A stretch of DNA of 64,000 nucleotides from contig NZ_JHZK01000002.1 of NCBI RefSeq assembly GCF_000688515.1, positions 1-64,000 of the forward strand, in the 5' to 3' direction. The notes below the pieces were generated by a model. That model was not told the DNA's origin, made no database searches, and saw only the letters and a list, made by a program, of their open reading frames with translations. The number at the start of each line of letters is the position of its first letter. The first letter of the stretch is position 1. Below are positions 27,654-37,777 of the stretch, one piece after another. Source of the stretch: Afifella pfennigii DSM 17143 (lineage in GTDB: Bacteria > Pseudomonadota > Alphaproteobacteria > Rhizobiales > Afifellaceae). The translations under genes and the position numbers were made by a program.

Positions 27654-28249
27654 CAGGCGGTCTCGCGCTCGAAGATCCACACCCGGCCCGGCGGCAGGTT
27701 GAAGCCGACCCAGGGCGAGCTGCGCACCCGGAAGCTGCCGGGGACCGGCTTTTGCGGCGTGGTGAAGGAATAGGAAAGCTGGGTCATGTTGCCCCCCGGC
27801 CTCACCCGCGACAGGCAATCGGCGATGAAGTGGCGGCGCTTCTCCTCCGAGATCAGCAGCACCGGCACGCCGGAAAGCACCGCCGAGAACTGCGTATCGG
27901 CGAAGGCGCCGAGCGTTTCGCCGAGGTTGAAGGCGTCGCCGCGGATGAGGTTCACGCGCGGGAAGCGCTTCTTCAGGAGGTCGTAGAAATGCTGCTCGTA
28001 TTCCACGCAGACGAGGCGTTCCTGGGGAATGCCCGCGCGGATCAGCTCCTCGGTGATGACGCCGGTGCCGGGGCCGAGCTCCAAGGTCCAGCCTTCCGGG
28101 TCGGGCTTGCCATGGCGGATCATCATCCGCGCGAAGGCGCGGCTGGAAGGCACCACCGCCCCCATCTTCATCGGCCGCTTGGCCCAGGTCTTGAAGAAGC
28201 GGAATTCGTCCTCGATCCGTTCGCCGAGCGGTGTTGCGTTCTGAGCCAT
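27653..28249 (-). CDS. PmtA-like phospholipid N-methyltransferase
   Basis: 198 residues, SAM-dependent. The motif I LELGPGTGVITEELI and the FRFFKTWAKRPMKMGAVVPSS start match the Rhodobacter/Sinorhizobium PmtA type, which methylates phosphatidylethanolamine towards phosphatidylcholine at the inner membrane. The rRNA-dimethylase-like fold is a distant alternative (KsgA-type), but the N-terminal FFK.W pattern favours PmtA. It lies 79 bases after dnaJ on the same strand and overlaps the FMN reductase gene. Confidence 0.75.
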   Translation of the reverse strand: MAQNATPLGERIEDEFRFFKTWAKRPMKMGAVVPSSRAFARMMIRHGKPDPEGWTLELGPGTGVITEELIRAGIPQERLVCVEYEQHFYDLLKKRFPRVNLIRGDAFNLGETLGAFADTQFSAVLSGVPVLLISEEKRRHFIADCLSRVRPGGNMTQLSYSFTTPQKPVPGSFRVRSSPWVGFNLPPGRVWIFERETA

Positions 28250-28328
28250 TGGCAGACCTTTCGTCCTATGGCGAGCGGCGCGCGCTAGCGGCGCCTCGCT
28301 CGCTTTGTTTGCGTCATCTCCATGACGA

Positions 28329-29462
28329 TTATGTGTCGCTGAGCGATCCCAAGAAGTCGCGCACGCGGGCGAAGAAACCGGTCGATTCCGGATTGTTTTC
28401 TTCCGACTGCACGCGCTCGAATTCTTCTAGAAGCTCGCGTTGGCGCCGCGACAGCTTCTGCGGCGTCTCCACCACGATCTGGACGTACATGTCGCCGTGA
28501 TTGCGCGATCTGAGCACCGGCATGCCCTTGCCCTTCAGGCGGAACTGCTTGCCGGTCTGCGTGCCCTCCGGGACGCGCACGCGCGTGCGCCCGCCCTCCA
28601 CGGTCGGCACCTCGAACTGGCCGCCGAGCGCGGCGGTCGTGAGGGAGACCGGCACGCGGCAGAAGATGTCGGCGGCGTCGCGCTGGAAGAATTCGTGCGG
28701 CTTGATGGAGAGGAAGATGTAGAGGTCGCCCGGCGGTCCGCCTCTCACCCCCGCCTCGCCCTCGCCGCCGAGGCGGATGCGCGTGCCGTCCTCGATGCCG
28801 GCGGGAATGTTGACGGAAAGCGTGCGGCGCTCCGCCAGCCGGCCGGAGCCGGAGCATTTCTCGCACGGGTCGGTGACGATGGCGCCGCGGCCCTGGCAGG
28901 TCGGGCAGGTCTGCTGGATCTGAAAGAAGCCCTGGGTGGAGCGCACCCGGCCGGCGCCGCGGCAGGTCGGGCAGGTCGACGGGCTGGTGCCCGGCTTGGC
29001 GCCGGAGCCGCTGCAAGCGTCGCAGGTGACGGAGGTCGGCACCTCGATCTCCACGGTCTTGCCGCGATAGGCCTCCTCCAGCGTCACTTCCAGATTGTAG
29101 CGCAGGTCCGAGCCGCGCTCGCGCCCGCCCGAACGGCGCCCGCCGCTCATGAACTCGCCGAAAATGTCGTCGAAGATGTCGGAGAACGAGCCGAAACCGG
29201 CCGCGCCCGCCGCCCCGCGCGGCCCGAAGCCGCCATTTTCGAAGGCCTGGTGGCCGAAGCGGTCGTAGGCGGCGCGCTTTTGCGGATCGCGCAGCACCTC
29301 GTAGGCCTCGCCGACTTCCTTGAAACGGTGCTCCGCATCGTGGTCGCCCGGATTGCGATCCGGGTGATACTGCATGGCGAGCTTGCGGAAGGCGGCCTTC
29401 AGCTCCTTCTCTTCGACGCTGCGGGAAACGCCGAGAATTTCGTAGTAATCGCGCTTGGACAC
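28329..29462 (-). CDS. dnaJ: Chaperone DnaJ
   Basis: 377 residues with the full type I layout: a J domain (1-70) with the HPD motif in QYHPDRN, a Gly/Phe-rich linker, four CxxCxGxG zinc repeats (about 145-215) and the C-terminal substrate domains. It stimulates the DnaK ATPase. It is usually next to dnaK, but here an FkbM-type methyltransferase gene lies between them, ending three bases before dnaJ. Confidence 0.98.
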   Translation of the reverse strand: MSKRDYYEILGVSRSVEEKELKAAFRKLAMQYHPDRNPGDHDAEHRFKEVGEAYEVLRDPQKRAAYDRFGHQAFENGGFGPRGAAGAAGFGSFSDIFDDIFGEFMSGGRRSGGRERGSDLRYNLEVTLEEAYRGKTVEIEVPTSVTCDACSGSGAKPGTSPSTCPTCRGAGRVRSTQGFFQIQQTCPTCQGRGAIVTDPCEKCSGSGRLAERRTLSVNIPAGIEDGTRIRLGGEGEAGVRGGPPGDLYIFLSIKPHEFFQRDAADIFCRVPVSLTTAALGGQFEVPTVEGGRTRVRVPEGTQTGKQFRLKGKGMPVLRSRNHGDMYVQIVVETPQKLSRRQRELLEEFERVQSEENNPESTGFFARVRDFLGSLSDT

Positions 29463-29465
29463 GGC

Positions 29466-30347
29466 TCAGGCGCCCCCTTGTGCTTGAGCTTTCGCGCCTG
29501 GCTCGCTCATGGTGAAGATGGCGTTGATGCCGGCGCGCTCCACGAGCCTGTAGCCGTGGCGCTCGACGTTCGCAATGATGGAAGCGGTGTTGTCCCGGCC
29601 CGCTTCGGCGATGAGAAGCCGCGGCCAGCGCTGCGGCGCGACCTCGGCGAACAGCGTTGAGAGCGCTGCCTCGTCTTCGCCTTCGATGTCGATCTTCATG
29701 GCATCGACGCGCTCGATGCCGTGCTCGCTCATCAACTGCGGCAGGGTGAGGACGGCGACCTTCTGGCCGGCCGCCTCCCCGTGTTGCAGGCGCACCTCGC
29801 CCCGGTTGCGCCGCGGCTGGACGAGGCTCGCCGAGCCGGCCTCGCCGCCAATGGCACTTGCCACGACCTCGATGCCTTCGGCTTCCGACAGCGCGATGTT
29901 GAGGCACAGCCGGCCGCGGTTCATCGCATCGGGTTCCACGGCGAGAATGCGGATCTCCCGCTGCGCCCGGGCCGCCTCCGCGGCGGCGAACAGCGTGTAG
30001 AGGCCGACATTGGCGCCGATATCGAGGAAGACGAAGGGCCGCGCCTCACCGAAATCGGCGATCGCGGCCGCGAGCGCCTGGCGCTCGCGCCGATCCCAGA
30101 ACTGCGCGCCGGCGAAGACCGCCTTCTCGCAGCGGTTGGAGCGAGGGAACAGCCGCGCCCTGGCGCGCGAGAAGACCTCCACATCCACCGGATCCTCGCG
30201 CCCGGCAAGGCAAACGCGCCGCACCAGCGAGGCGAGGCGCCGATTGACGCCGGAAGCCGGGCGCTGGAGCGACCAGCGGCGCAGCTTCTCCAGCCAGGCC
30301 GGAAGGGCATGCGTTCCAAAGGGTGGATGGATCGTCGCGTCTGTCAT
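29466..30347 (-). CDS. FkbM family methyltransferase between dnaK and dnaJ
   Basis: 293 residues. A SAM-binding motif FVFLDIGANVGLYTLFA (about 110-125) and the later MKIDIEGEDEAAL identify the FkbM family, mostly O-methyltransferases acting on sugars or polyketides. The N-terminal ~90 residues are basic, with no signal peptide. It ends three bases before dnaJ and starts 59 bases after the dnaK stop, so it is probably carried on the heat-shock transcript. No good ribosome binding site is visible. The substrate is unknown. Confidence 0.85.
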   Translation of the reverse strand: MTDATIHPPFGTHALPAWLEKLRRWSLQRPASGVNRRLASLVRRVCLAGREDPVDVEVFSRARARLFPRSNRCEKAVFAGAQFWDRRERQALAAAIADFGEARPFVFLDIGANVGLYTLFAAAEAARAQREIRILAVEPDAMNRGRLCLNIALSEAEGIEVVASAIGGEAGSASLVQPRRNRGEVRLQHGEAAGQKVAVLTLPQLMSEHGIERVDAMKIDIEGEDEAALSTLFAEVAPQRWPRLLIAEAGRDNTASIIANVERHGYRLVERAGINAIFTMSEPGAKAQAQGGA

Positions 30348-30406
30348 GGAGAGAGACGAGATGCGTCAAGCCGGGCCCTGGACGAACCGGGCCCGGCTGT
30401 CGGCAA

Positions 30407-32341
<1,935 letters not shown>

Positions 32342-32475
32342 GTCCAATCACTCCTTTTTGGCAGGCTGGCCGGACCCCTTTTGGCATCCGAGAACGCGGC
32401 AAACGCCCGCTCCAGCCCCCGTGGTCTGACGTTCGAAATAGGTGGCGCCGGCTCGCCGACGCAAGGTTGCGGCTC

Positions 32476-32504
32476 ATATAAGAAGGGCGATTCGGGGCCG
32501 CAAG
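32476..32504 (-). promoter_or_regulatory. Candidate dnaK promoter
   Basis: CTTGCG (32499-32504) and TTATAT (32476-32481) are 17 bases apart on the minus strand. It fits the Rhizobiales housekeeping pattern CTTGAC-N17-CTATAT. The neighbouring CTTATATGAG could also be read as a heat-shock sigma -10. Sequence alone does not separate the two. The leader to dnaK would be about 130 bases. No CIRCE element was seen here. Confidence 0.5.
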
Positions 32505-32580
32505 TAAGAAGGCCTTTAGCCAACAGCAACCCTTTCGCAATGGCGAGGGGGCCCGTCATGAATGCGACGAGGAAAGCGAG

Positions 32581-33228
32581 ATGAGCGGATTGCCGGGCGT
32601 GAAGATCGTGCCGGGTTTCCTGTCGCGCCGCGCCCAGGAGGCGCTGCTTGGCGAGCTGCGCGCGGTGATCGCCGAAGCGCCCCTCTTCACGCCCGTCATG
32701 CCGCGCACGGGCCGGCCCTTTTCGGTGAAGATGACCAATTGCGGCAGCCTCGGCTGGGTCTCCGACCGGTCGGGCTATCGCTATCAGGACAAGCATCCGC
32801 AGACCGGCCGGCCCTGGCCGGCCATGCCCGAAGCGCTTCTTGCCGCCTGGCGCGCACTTGCCGACCATCCGCATCCGCCGCAGGCCTGCCTCGTCAACTA
32901 CTACGCGGCGGGCGCCAGGATGGGCCTGCATCAGGATCGCGACGAGGAGGATTTTTCCGCGCCCGTCGTCTCGCTTTCGCTCGGCGATGAGGCGCTGTTT
33001 CGCATCGGCGGCACAAACCGCAAGGATCCGACGCGCTCCTTCCGCCTTGCCTCCGGCGACGCGCTCGTCCTCGGCGGGCCGTCGCGGCTTGCCTATCACG
33101 GCATCGACCGGGTGATTGCCGGCTCCTCCACTCTCCGGCTCCTCCACTCTGTTGCCGAAGGGCGGGCGCATCAACCTGACGCTTCGCCGGGTGACGCCGC
33201 CCGCCTGAGCGGAGCGGGCGCCTTGTAA
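32581..33228 (+). CDS. alkB: AlkB DNA/RNA dealkylating dioxygenase, frameshifted C-terminus
   Basis: 215 residues as read. AlkB oxidatively removes methyl groups from N1-methyladenine and N3-methylcytosine with Fe(II) and 2-oxoglutarate. The iron ligands are present: His117 and Asp119 in GLHQDRDEEDF and His173 in AYHGIDR. After residue ~184 the frame is wrong: a perfect 16-bp tandem duplication (33119-33150) shifts it. Without one copy the protein would read on as LLPKGGRINLTLRRVTPP and stop at 33208 (203 residues), restoring the conserved RxNLTxR arginines that hold 2-oxoglutarate. As written those are lost, so the enzyme is probably inactive, or the sequence has an error. Confidence 0.9.
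   Translation: MSGLPGVKIVPGFLSRRAQEALLGELRAVIAEAPLFTPVMPRTGRPFSVKMTNCGSLGWVSDRSGYRYQDKHPQTGRPWPAMPEALLAAWRALADHPHPPQACLVNYYAAGARMGLHQDRDEEDFSAPVVSLSLGDEALFRIGGTNRKDPTRSFRLASGDALVLGGPSRLAYHGIDRVIAGSSTLRLLHSVAEGRAHQPDASPGDAARLSGAGAL
33119..33150. repeat. Perfect 16-bp tandem duplication in alkB
   Basis: CCGGCTCCTCCACTCT occurs twice back to back (33119-33134 and 33135-33150). Sixteen is not a multiple of three, so the second copy shifts the alkB frame by one base. Removing one copy restores the family-conserved C-terminus. Confidence 0.95.
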
Positions 33229-33242
33229 TGCGCGCCGGCGCT

Positions 33243-33800
33243 TCAGGTGCGTTCGCCGGCGAAATCCTGCTTGCGGAAGAGCGCGTGCAGCGTGAGCCCG
33301 GCCTCGGCGAAGGCCGCTTCGGCGCCCTCCTGCCGGTCGACGACGGTGAGGACGTCGCGCACCTTGGCGCCGGCCTGGCGCAGCGCCTCGATGGCCAGCA
33401 TCGCCGAGCCGCCGGTGGTCGTCACGTCCTCCACCACGAGCACGGCGCGCCCTTCAAGGCTCTCGCCCTCCGCCAGGCCCTCCACCTGGCTTTGCGTGCC
33501 GTGGCCCTTGGCCTCCTTGCGGATGAAGACGGCGCGCACCGGCCGTTTGCCCGCCGCGCTCATCGCCGCCGTCACGGCGACGAGCGGCACCGCGCCCATG
33601 GCCAGCCCGCCGACGTAATCGGTGCCTAGCTCGCCCGCCTTTTGCGCGATCGCGCTGCCGATGAGGCGTGCGCCCGCGGGGTCGAGCATCGTCGGCTTCA
33701 GGTTGAAATAGACCGAGCTCTTGCGACCCGAGGCGAGGGTGAACGCGCCGCCCTCGCGGAACGAGCGTTGCGCGATGATGTCGTAGAGCTCCTGGTTCAT
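33243..33800 (-). CDS. pyrE: Orotate phosphoribosyltransferase
   Basis: 185 residues from ATG 33798-33800 (MNQELYDIIAQRSF), preferred because AGGGACG lies just upstream. An ATG seven codons earlier has no binding site. PyrE makes orotidine monophosphate from orotate and PRPP. The PRPP loop is VLVVEDVTTTGGSA, and the flexible loop is RKEAKGHG. It is convergent with alkB, 14 bases apart. Confidence 0.95.
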   Translation of the reverse strand: MNQELYDIIAQRSFREGGAFTLASGRKSSVYFNLKPTMLDPAGARLIGSAIAQKAGELGTDYVGGLAMGAVPLVAVTAAMSAAGKRPVRAVFIRKEAKGHGTQSQVEGLAEGESLEGRAVLVVEDVTTTGGSAMLAIEALRQAGAKVRDVLTVVDRQEGAEAAFAEAGLTLHALFRKQDFAGERT

Positions 33801-33875
33801 GCCGTCCCTGCCGCTTGTCATGCGGCAGGCAAAGGCCCGAAAGCGGCGCCCCCGTCAAGCCGTGGCGTCGAAGGC

Positions 33876-34265
33876 TCAGCCGCCTTGCGGCTCGGCGGCG
33901 GTCATCCAGCCGATCACCGCCCCGCCCGGCTCCTGCAGGATGGCGATGCGCCCCACGCCGGGCACGTCGAAAGGCTCGCGCAAGATGCTGGCGCCGGCCG
34001 CTTTCGCCTTGGCGCAGCGCGCGTCGATGTCGTCGACGGCGATATAGGGCATCCAGCCCTCCGGCGATTGCCCCATCCCGGCGGCCTTGACGTCGAACAT
34101 GCCGCCGACCGGCCTGCCGCCCATCATCGCCACCCAATAGGTGAGGCCGTCGGCCATCGGCATGGCGTCGAAGCTCCAGCCGAGCGTGTCGGCGTAGAAC
34201 TTCTTGGCCCCGTCGATGTCGTGGGCCATCAATTCGTTCCAGTAGAAAGTGCCGTGCTCGGCCAT
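33876..34265 (-). CDS. VOC (glyoxalase/bleomycin resistance) family protein
   Basis: 129 residues in the vicinal-oxygen-chelate fold. The start HGTFYWNELMAHDIDGAKKFYADTLGW and the end PGGAVIGWM are typical of the single-domain group often annotated as glyoxalase-like. Two beta-alpha-beta-beta-beta units fit the length. The substrate and the metal-ligand set are not certain. It lies between pyrE and grpE on the same strand with gaps of 75 and 128 bases. Confidence 0.85.
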   Translation of the reverse strand: MAEHGTFYWNELMAHDIDGAKKFYADTLGWSFDAMPMADGLTYWVAMMGGRPVGGMFDVKAAGMGQSPEGWMPYIAVDDIDARCAKAKAAGASILREPFDVPGVGRIAILQEPGGAVIGWMTAAEPQGG

Positions 34266-34393
34266 GGGAACCTCCCTGGCGGCGCCCTCACCGCCGCCCG
34301 GGAATATTCCGCCTCGTCGGCCCGCCGCGCAAGCCGCGGCCCACGCTTGGCGAGGACCCGCCGAGACGGGGCATCAACGCGCCGAGGCGGGGC

Positions 34394-35041
34394 TCAGCCG
34401 GCCTCCTGCCCTTGCGCCTTGCCGTTGCCTTCGTCCTGCGGGGCTTTTTCCGGCGGCGGGCCGCCCCTTGAGACGCCGACCATCGCCGCGCGCAGGACGC
34501 GTTCGCCGATCATGTAGCCGTTCTGCGCCACCTGCACGATGGTGCCGGCCGGCACGCTGTCGTCGGGCACCTCGAACATGGCCTGGTGCCGGTGCGGGTC
34601 GAAGCGCTCGCCCATGGCCGGTATCAGCTTCACCTCGTGCCGCTCCAGGATGCGCTCCAATTCGCGCGCGGTCATCTGCACGCCTTCCATCAGCGCCTTC
34701 AGCTCCGGGTCCTCGGTGCCCCAGGCCTTCTCGTCCACCGCCTCCAGGGCGCGGCGCAGATTGTCCTCCACCTGCAGCATGTCGGCGGCGAATTTGCTGA
34801 TGGCGTAGCGGCGCGCATCCTGCACGTCGCGGGCGGCGCGCCGGCGCGTGTTCTCGATCTCCGCCGCGACCCGAAGCAGTCGCTCGGTGAGGTCGGCCTT
34901 CTCCGCCTCCAGCTTTTCGATCAGCTCTTCGATGCCGAGCGTCGCCTCCTCGCTGTCGGGTGCGGGCTCGACGCGCTCTTCGGCCTTGGCCTCCTCGGCC
35001 GCGGCTTCCTGGCTATCGAGATTGCGTTTTTCACTATCCAT
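34394..35041 (-). CDS. grpE: Nucleotide exchange factor GrpE
   Basis: 215 residues. GrpE releases ADP from DnaK. A charged N-terminal tail precedes the long coiled coil (about 35-100), and the C-terminal beta domain contains the signature GERFDPHRHQAMFEVP and GTIVQVAQNGYMIGERVLRAAMV. It lies downstream of hrcA on the same strand with a 168-base gap that contains its own promoter-like sequence. Confidence 0.97.
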   Translation of the reverse strand: MDSEKRNLDSQEAAAEEAKAEERVEPAPDSEEATLGIEELIEKLEAEKADLTERLLRVAAEIENTRRRAARDVQDARRYAISKFAADMLQVEDNLRRALEAVDEKAWGTEDPELKALMEGVQMTARELERILERHEVKLIPAMGERFDPHRHQAMFEVPDDSVPAGTIVQVAQNGYMIGERVLRAAMVGVSRGGPPPEKAPQDEGNGKAQGQEAG

Positions 35042-35084
35042 CGCGAAACGTCGCTCTCTTCAGAACCTTTAGGAATCGCGCCGC

Positions 35085-35113
35085 ATATCGAGGCTTGCGA
35101 GAGGAAAATCAAC
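35085..35113 (-). promoter_or_regulatory. Candidate grpE promoter
   Basis: GTTGAT (35108-35113) and CGATAT (35085-35090) are 17 bases apart on the minus strand, matching CTTGAC-N17-CTATAT in most positions. The leader to the grpE ATG would be about 40 bases. Confidence 0.45.
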
Positions 35114-35179
35114 CCGCCCGCCCGATGCCCGCATCGCGCTACGCGTCTCTCCTGTCGCTCGCCTCGCCGAAACCAAAAC

Positions 35180-35212
35180 AGAACCGCTTCCAGCAAGGCA
35201 TGACACGCTCTA
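35180..35212. repeat. Dispersed palindromic repeat, copy 1, at the hrcA stop
   Basis: Read on the minus strand it starts TAGAGCGTGTCATGCCTTG and continues TGGAAGCGGTTCT. It is very similar to the reverse complement of 41121-41152. Its first three bases are the hrcA stop codon. The arms are imperfectly palindromic (AGAGCG and CGGTTCT). Confidence 0.6.
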
Positions 35213-36268
35213 GCGTCGGATGAGATCCGTCATCAACTGCGCCGTATAGTCGACAACGGGAATAACGCGAGCATAGTTGAGGCGCGTCGGGCCGATCACC
35301 CCGAGCACGCCGACGACGCGCTCCGAGCCGTCGCGGAACGGCGCCACCACCAGCGAGGAGCCCGAAAGCGAGAACAGCTTGTTCTCCGAGCCGATGAAGA
35401 TGCGCACGCCCTCGCCCTCTTCGGCCAGGTCGAGAAGCTGGATGATGTCCTTCTTGGTCTCAAGGTCGTCGAAGAGGACGCGGATTCGCTCCAGGTCCTC
35501 CAGGGCCTTGAGGTCGTTGAGAAGCTTGGAGCGGCCGCGCACGATGAGCGTCGCCGGCTCCTGCGGCGGTCCCGACCATTGCGCCAGCCCCTCCGCGATG
35601 ATGTCTTCCGACAGCGTGTCGATGGCGCGCCGTCTTTCCTCGCGCTTCTTCTCCAATTCGCCGCGCGCCTCCGCCAGCGTCTTGCCGCGGATATGCGCGT
35701 TCAGATAGTTGGAGGCCTCGTGCAGCGCCGAGGTCGGCAGGCCGCGCGGCACGGCGATGACCCGGTTCTCCACCGTGCCTTCCTCGCTGACCAGGACGAC
35801 CAGGGCGCGGTTCGGCTCGATGCGCACGAACTCGATATGCTTCAGCCTCAGATCCTGCTTGGCGGCGACGACGACGCCGGCGCCTTCCGAAAGGCCCGAA
35901 AGCGTCTGGCTCGCTTCCGTCAACAGGGTCTCCACGCTTCTCTCTTCGCCGCCGATGCGAACCTGGCTTTCGATCGCCTGGCGCTCGCTGTCGCTGAGCC
36001 CGCCGATCTCCAGGAGCGAATCGATGAAGAAGCGCAGCCCCATCTCCGTGGGCATGCGCCCGGCGCTGGTATGGGGCGAGAAGATGAGGCCCATCGCCTC
36101 AAGGTCGGCCATGACGTTGCGTACCGAGGCCGGCGACAGGGCCGTCGACAGCAGCCGGCTGACATTGCGCGAGCCGACCGGCTCGCCGCGATCGAGGTAG
36201 CTTTCCACGATGCGGCGGAAGATCTCGCGCGAGCGATCGTCCAGGGCTGTGAGCATCTGCGCTTTCAT
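35210..36268 (-). CDS. hrcA: Heat-inducible repressor HrcA
   Basis: 352 residues. HrcA is a winged-helix repressor that binds CIRCE operators of groESL and related genes. The N-terminal DNA-binding part shows PVGSRNVSR and [18 protein letters not shown]. The C-terminal GAF-like dimer region ends with [24 protein letters not shown], the family signature. No CIRCE palindrome was found in this window, so its target (usually groES) is elsewhere. It is divergent from rph, with 140 bases between the start codons. Confidence 0.97.
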   Translation of the reverse strand: MKAQMLTALDDRSREIFRRIVESYLDRGEPVGSRNVSRLLSTALSPASVRNVMADLEAMGLIFSPHTSAGRMPTEMGLRFFIDSLLEIGGLSDSERQAIESQVRIGGEERSVETLLTEASQTLSGLSEGAGVVVAAKQDLRLKHIEFVRIEPNRALVVLVSEEGTVENRVIAVPRGLPTSALHEASNYLNAHIRGKTLAEARGELEKKREERRRAIDTLSEDIIAEGLAQWSGPPQEPATLIVRGRSKLLNDLKALEDLERIRVLFDDLETKKDIIQLLDLAEEGEGVRIFIGSENKLFSLSGSSLVVAPFRDGSERVVGVLGVIGPTRLNYARVIPVVDYTAQLMTDLIRR

Positions 36269-36313
36269 CGGCAGGGGCTGTGGGGACGGTGGGTTGTGGT
36301 GCTCAAGCTCCCC

Positions 36314-36342
36314 ATATTGCGGCGCCGCGCCGTCCGTGCAAG
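36314..36342 (-). promoter_or_regulatory. Candidate hrcA promoter
   Basis: CTTGCA (36337-36342) and CAATAT (36314-36319) are 17 bases apart on the minus strand, close to CTTGAC-N17-CTATAT. The hrcA ATG is 46 bases downstream of the -10. Confidence 0.5.
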
Positions 36343-36408
36343 CCGCTCGCCTTGCTCAGGCGGAAACGAATGCTTAACAGAGCGGCACTTCATGGAAGGA
36401 GATTCTCT

Positions 36409-37122
36409 ATGCGCCCATCGCACCGGGCCGCCGATGAGATGCGCGCCATCTCGCTGGAACGCGGCGTCTCTAAGCATGCCGAGGGCTCGTGTCTGGTACG
36501 CTTCGGCGATACCCATGTCCTGTGCCTGGCGAGCGTCGCCGAGCAGGTCCCGCCGTGGCTGCGCGGCGGCGGCAAGGGCTGGGTGACGGCCGAATACGGC
36601 ATGCTGCCGCGCTCCACCGGCGAGCGCATGCGCCGCGAGGCCGCGCTCGGCAAGCAGGGCGGGCGCACGCTGGAGATCCAGCGTCTCATCGGCCGCTCCT
36701 TGCGCGCCGTCGTCGACCTGAAAGCCCTTGGCGAGCGCCAGATCACCGTCGATTGCGATGTTATCCAGGCCGATGGAGGCACCCGAACCGCGGCCATCAC
36801 CGGCGCCTGGGTGGCGTTGCGCGACGCGCTTGAATGGATGCGCGCCCGCGATATCGTCAGGGCGCCGGTGCTGACCGACCACGTGGCGGCGGTCTCCTGC
36901 GGCATCATGGAGGGCGAGCCGGTGCTGGACCTCGATTACGCCGAGGATTCGGCCGCCGAGACGGATGCCAATTTCGTCATGACCGGCGCCGGCAAGCTCG
37001 TCGAGGTGCAGGCGACCGCCGAGGGCGCGCCCTTCTCCGAGGAGGAGCTCGGGGCGCTCTTGAAGCTCGCCCGCGGCGGCGTTTCCCGTCTCGTCGATCT
37101 GCAGAAGATGGCGGTGGAATGA
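36409..37122 (+). CDS. rph: Ribonuclease PH
   Basis: 237 residues from ATG 36409 ([19 protein letters not shown]), with AAGGAG eight bases upstream. RNase PH is a phosphate-dependent 3' exonuclease that trims tRNA and rRNA precursors. [21 protein letters not shown] and [18 protein letters not shown] are diagnostic. It is the first gene of rph-rdgB-hemW, and its stop overlaps the rdgB start in an ATGA. Confidence 0.97.
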   Translation: MRPSHRAADEMRAISLERGVSKHAEGSCLVRFGDTHVLCLASVAEQVPPWLRGGGKGWVTAEYGMLPRSTGERMRREAALGKQGGRTLEIQRLIGRSLRAVVDLKALGERQITVDCDVIQADGGTRTAAITGAWVALRDALEWMRARDIVRAPVLTDHVAAVSCGIMEGEPVLDLDYAEDSAAETDANFVMTGAGKLVEVQATAEGAPFSEEELGALLKLARGGVSRLVDLQKMAVE

Positions 37123-37775
37123 CGACGCCGCGCATCGTTCTGCATCCCGGTCCGCTCGTCGTCGCCAGCCATAACGCCGGCAAGATCGCCGAGATCGCCG
37201 ATCTTCTGGCGCCCTACGGCTTTTCGGTGCGCTCGGCCGCCGAGCTTGGCCTGATTGAGCCGGAGGAGACGGGCGAGACCTTCTCCGCCAACGCCATCCT
37301 GAAGGCCGAGGCGGCCGCTTCCGCCTCCGGCCTGCCGGCGCTCGCCGACGATTCCGGCCTCGCCGTGAAGGCGCTCGGCGGCGCGCCCGGCATCTATTCG
37401 GCGCGCTGGGCGGGCGATGGCCGCGACTTCGCCCAGGCCATGCGCAATGTGGAGGAGAAGCTGGCCGCCGTCGGTGCCGTCACGCCCGAGGAGCGCCGCG
37501 CCGCCTTCGTCTGCGTGCTGGCGCTCGCCATGCCGGAAGGCGCCGTGGAGACCTTCGAGGGGCGGGTCGACGGCACGTTGGTCTGGCCGCCGCGCGGCGA
37601 CCGGGGCTTCGGCTACGATCCGATGTTCCTGCCGGACGGGCACGCGCGGACCTTCGGCGAGATGCTTGCGGAGGAAAAGCACGGCTGGCGCCCCGGCGAG
37701 GCGCAGGCGCTCTCGCACCGCGCCCGCGCCTTCAAGGCCTTCGCCGAGGCCTGTCTCGGCAGCGCGCGGGCCTGA
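37119..37775 (+). CDS. rdgB: dITP/XTP pyrophosphatase (RdgB/HAM1 family)
   Basis: 218 residues. It removes deaminated purine nucleotides (dITP, XTP) from the pool. The start [14 protein letters not shown] binds the triphosphate. [28 protein letters not shown] and [11 protein letters not shown] are family signatures. The ATG overlaps the rph stop, and hemW begins two bases after its stop. Confidence 0.96.
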   Translation: MTTPRIVLHPGPLVVASHNAGKIAEIADLLAPYGFSVRSAAELGLIEPEETGETFSANAILKAEAAASASGLPALADDSGLAVKALGGAPGIYSARWAGDGRDFAQAMRNVEEKLAAVGAVTPEERRAAFVCVLALAMPEGAVETFEGRVDGTLVWPPRGDRGFGYDPMFLPDGHARTFGEMLAEEKHGWRPGEAQALSHRARAFKAFAEACLGSARA

Positions 37776-37777
37776 CC

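Noticed and set aside
35042-36408. A CIRCE operator near hrcA or grpE
   Set aside because: No TTAGCACTC-N9-GAGTGCTAA-like sequence is present in the gaps.
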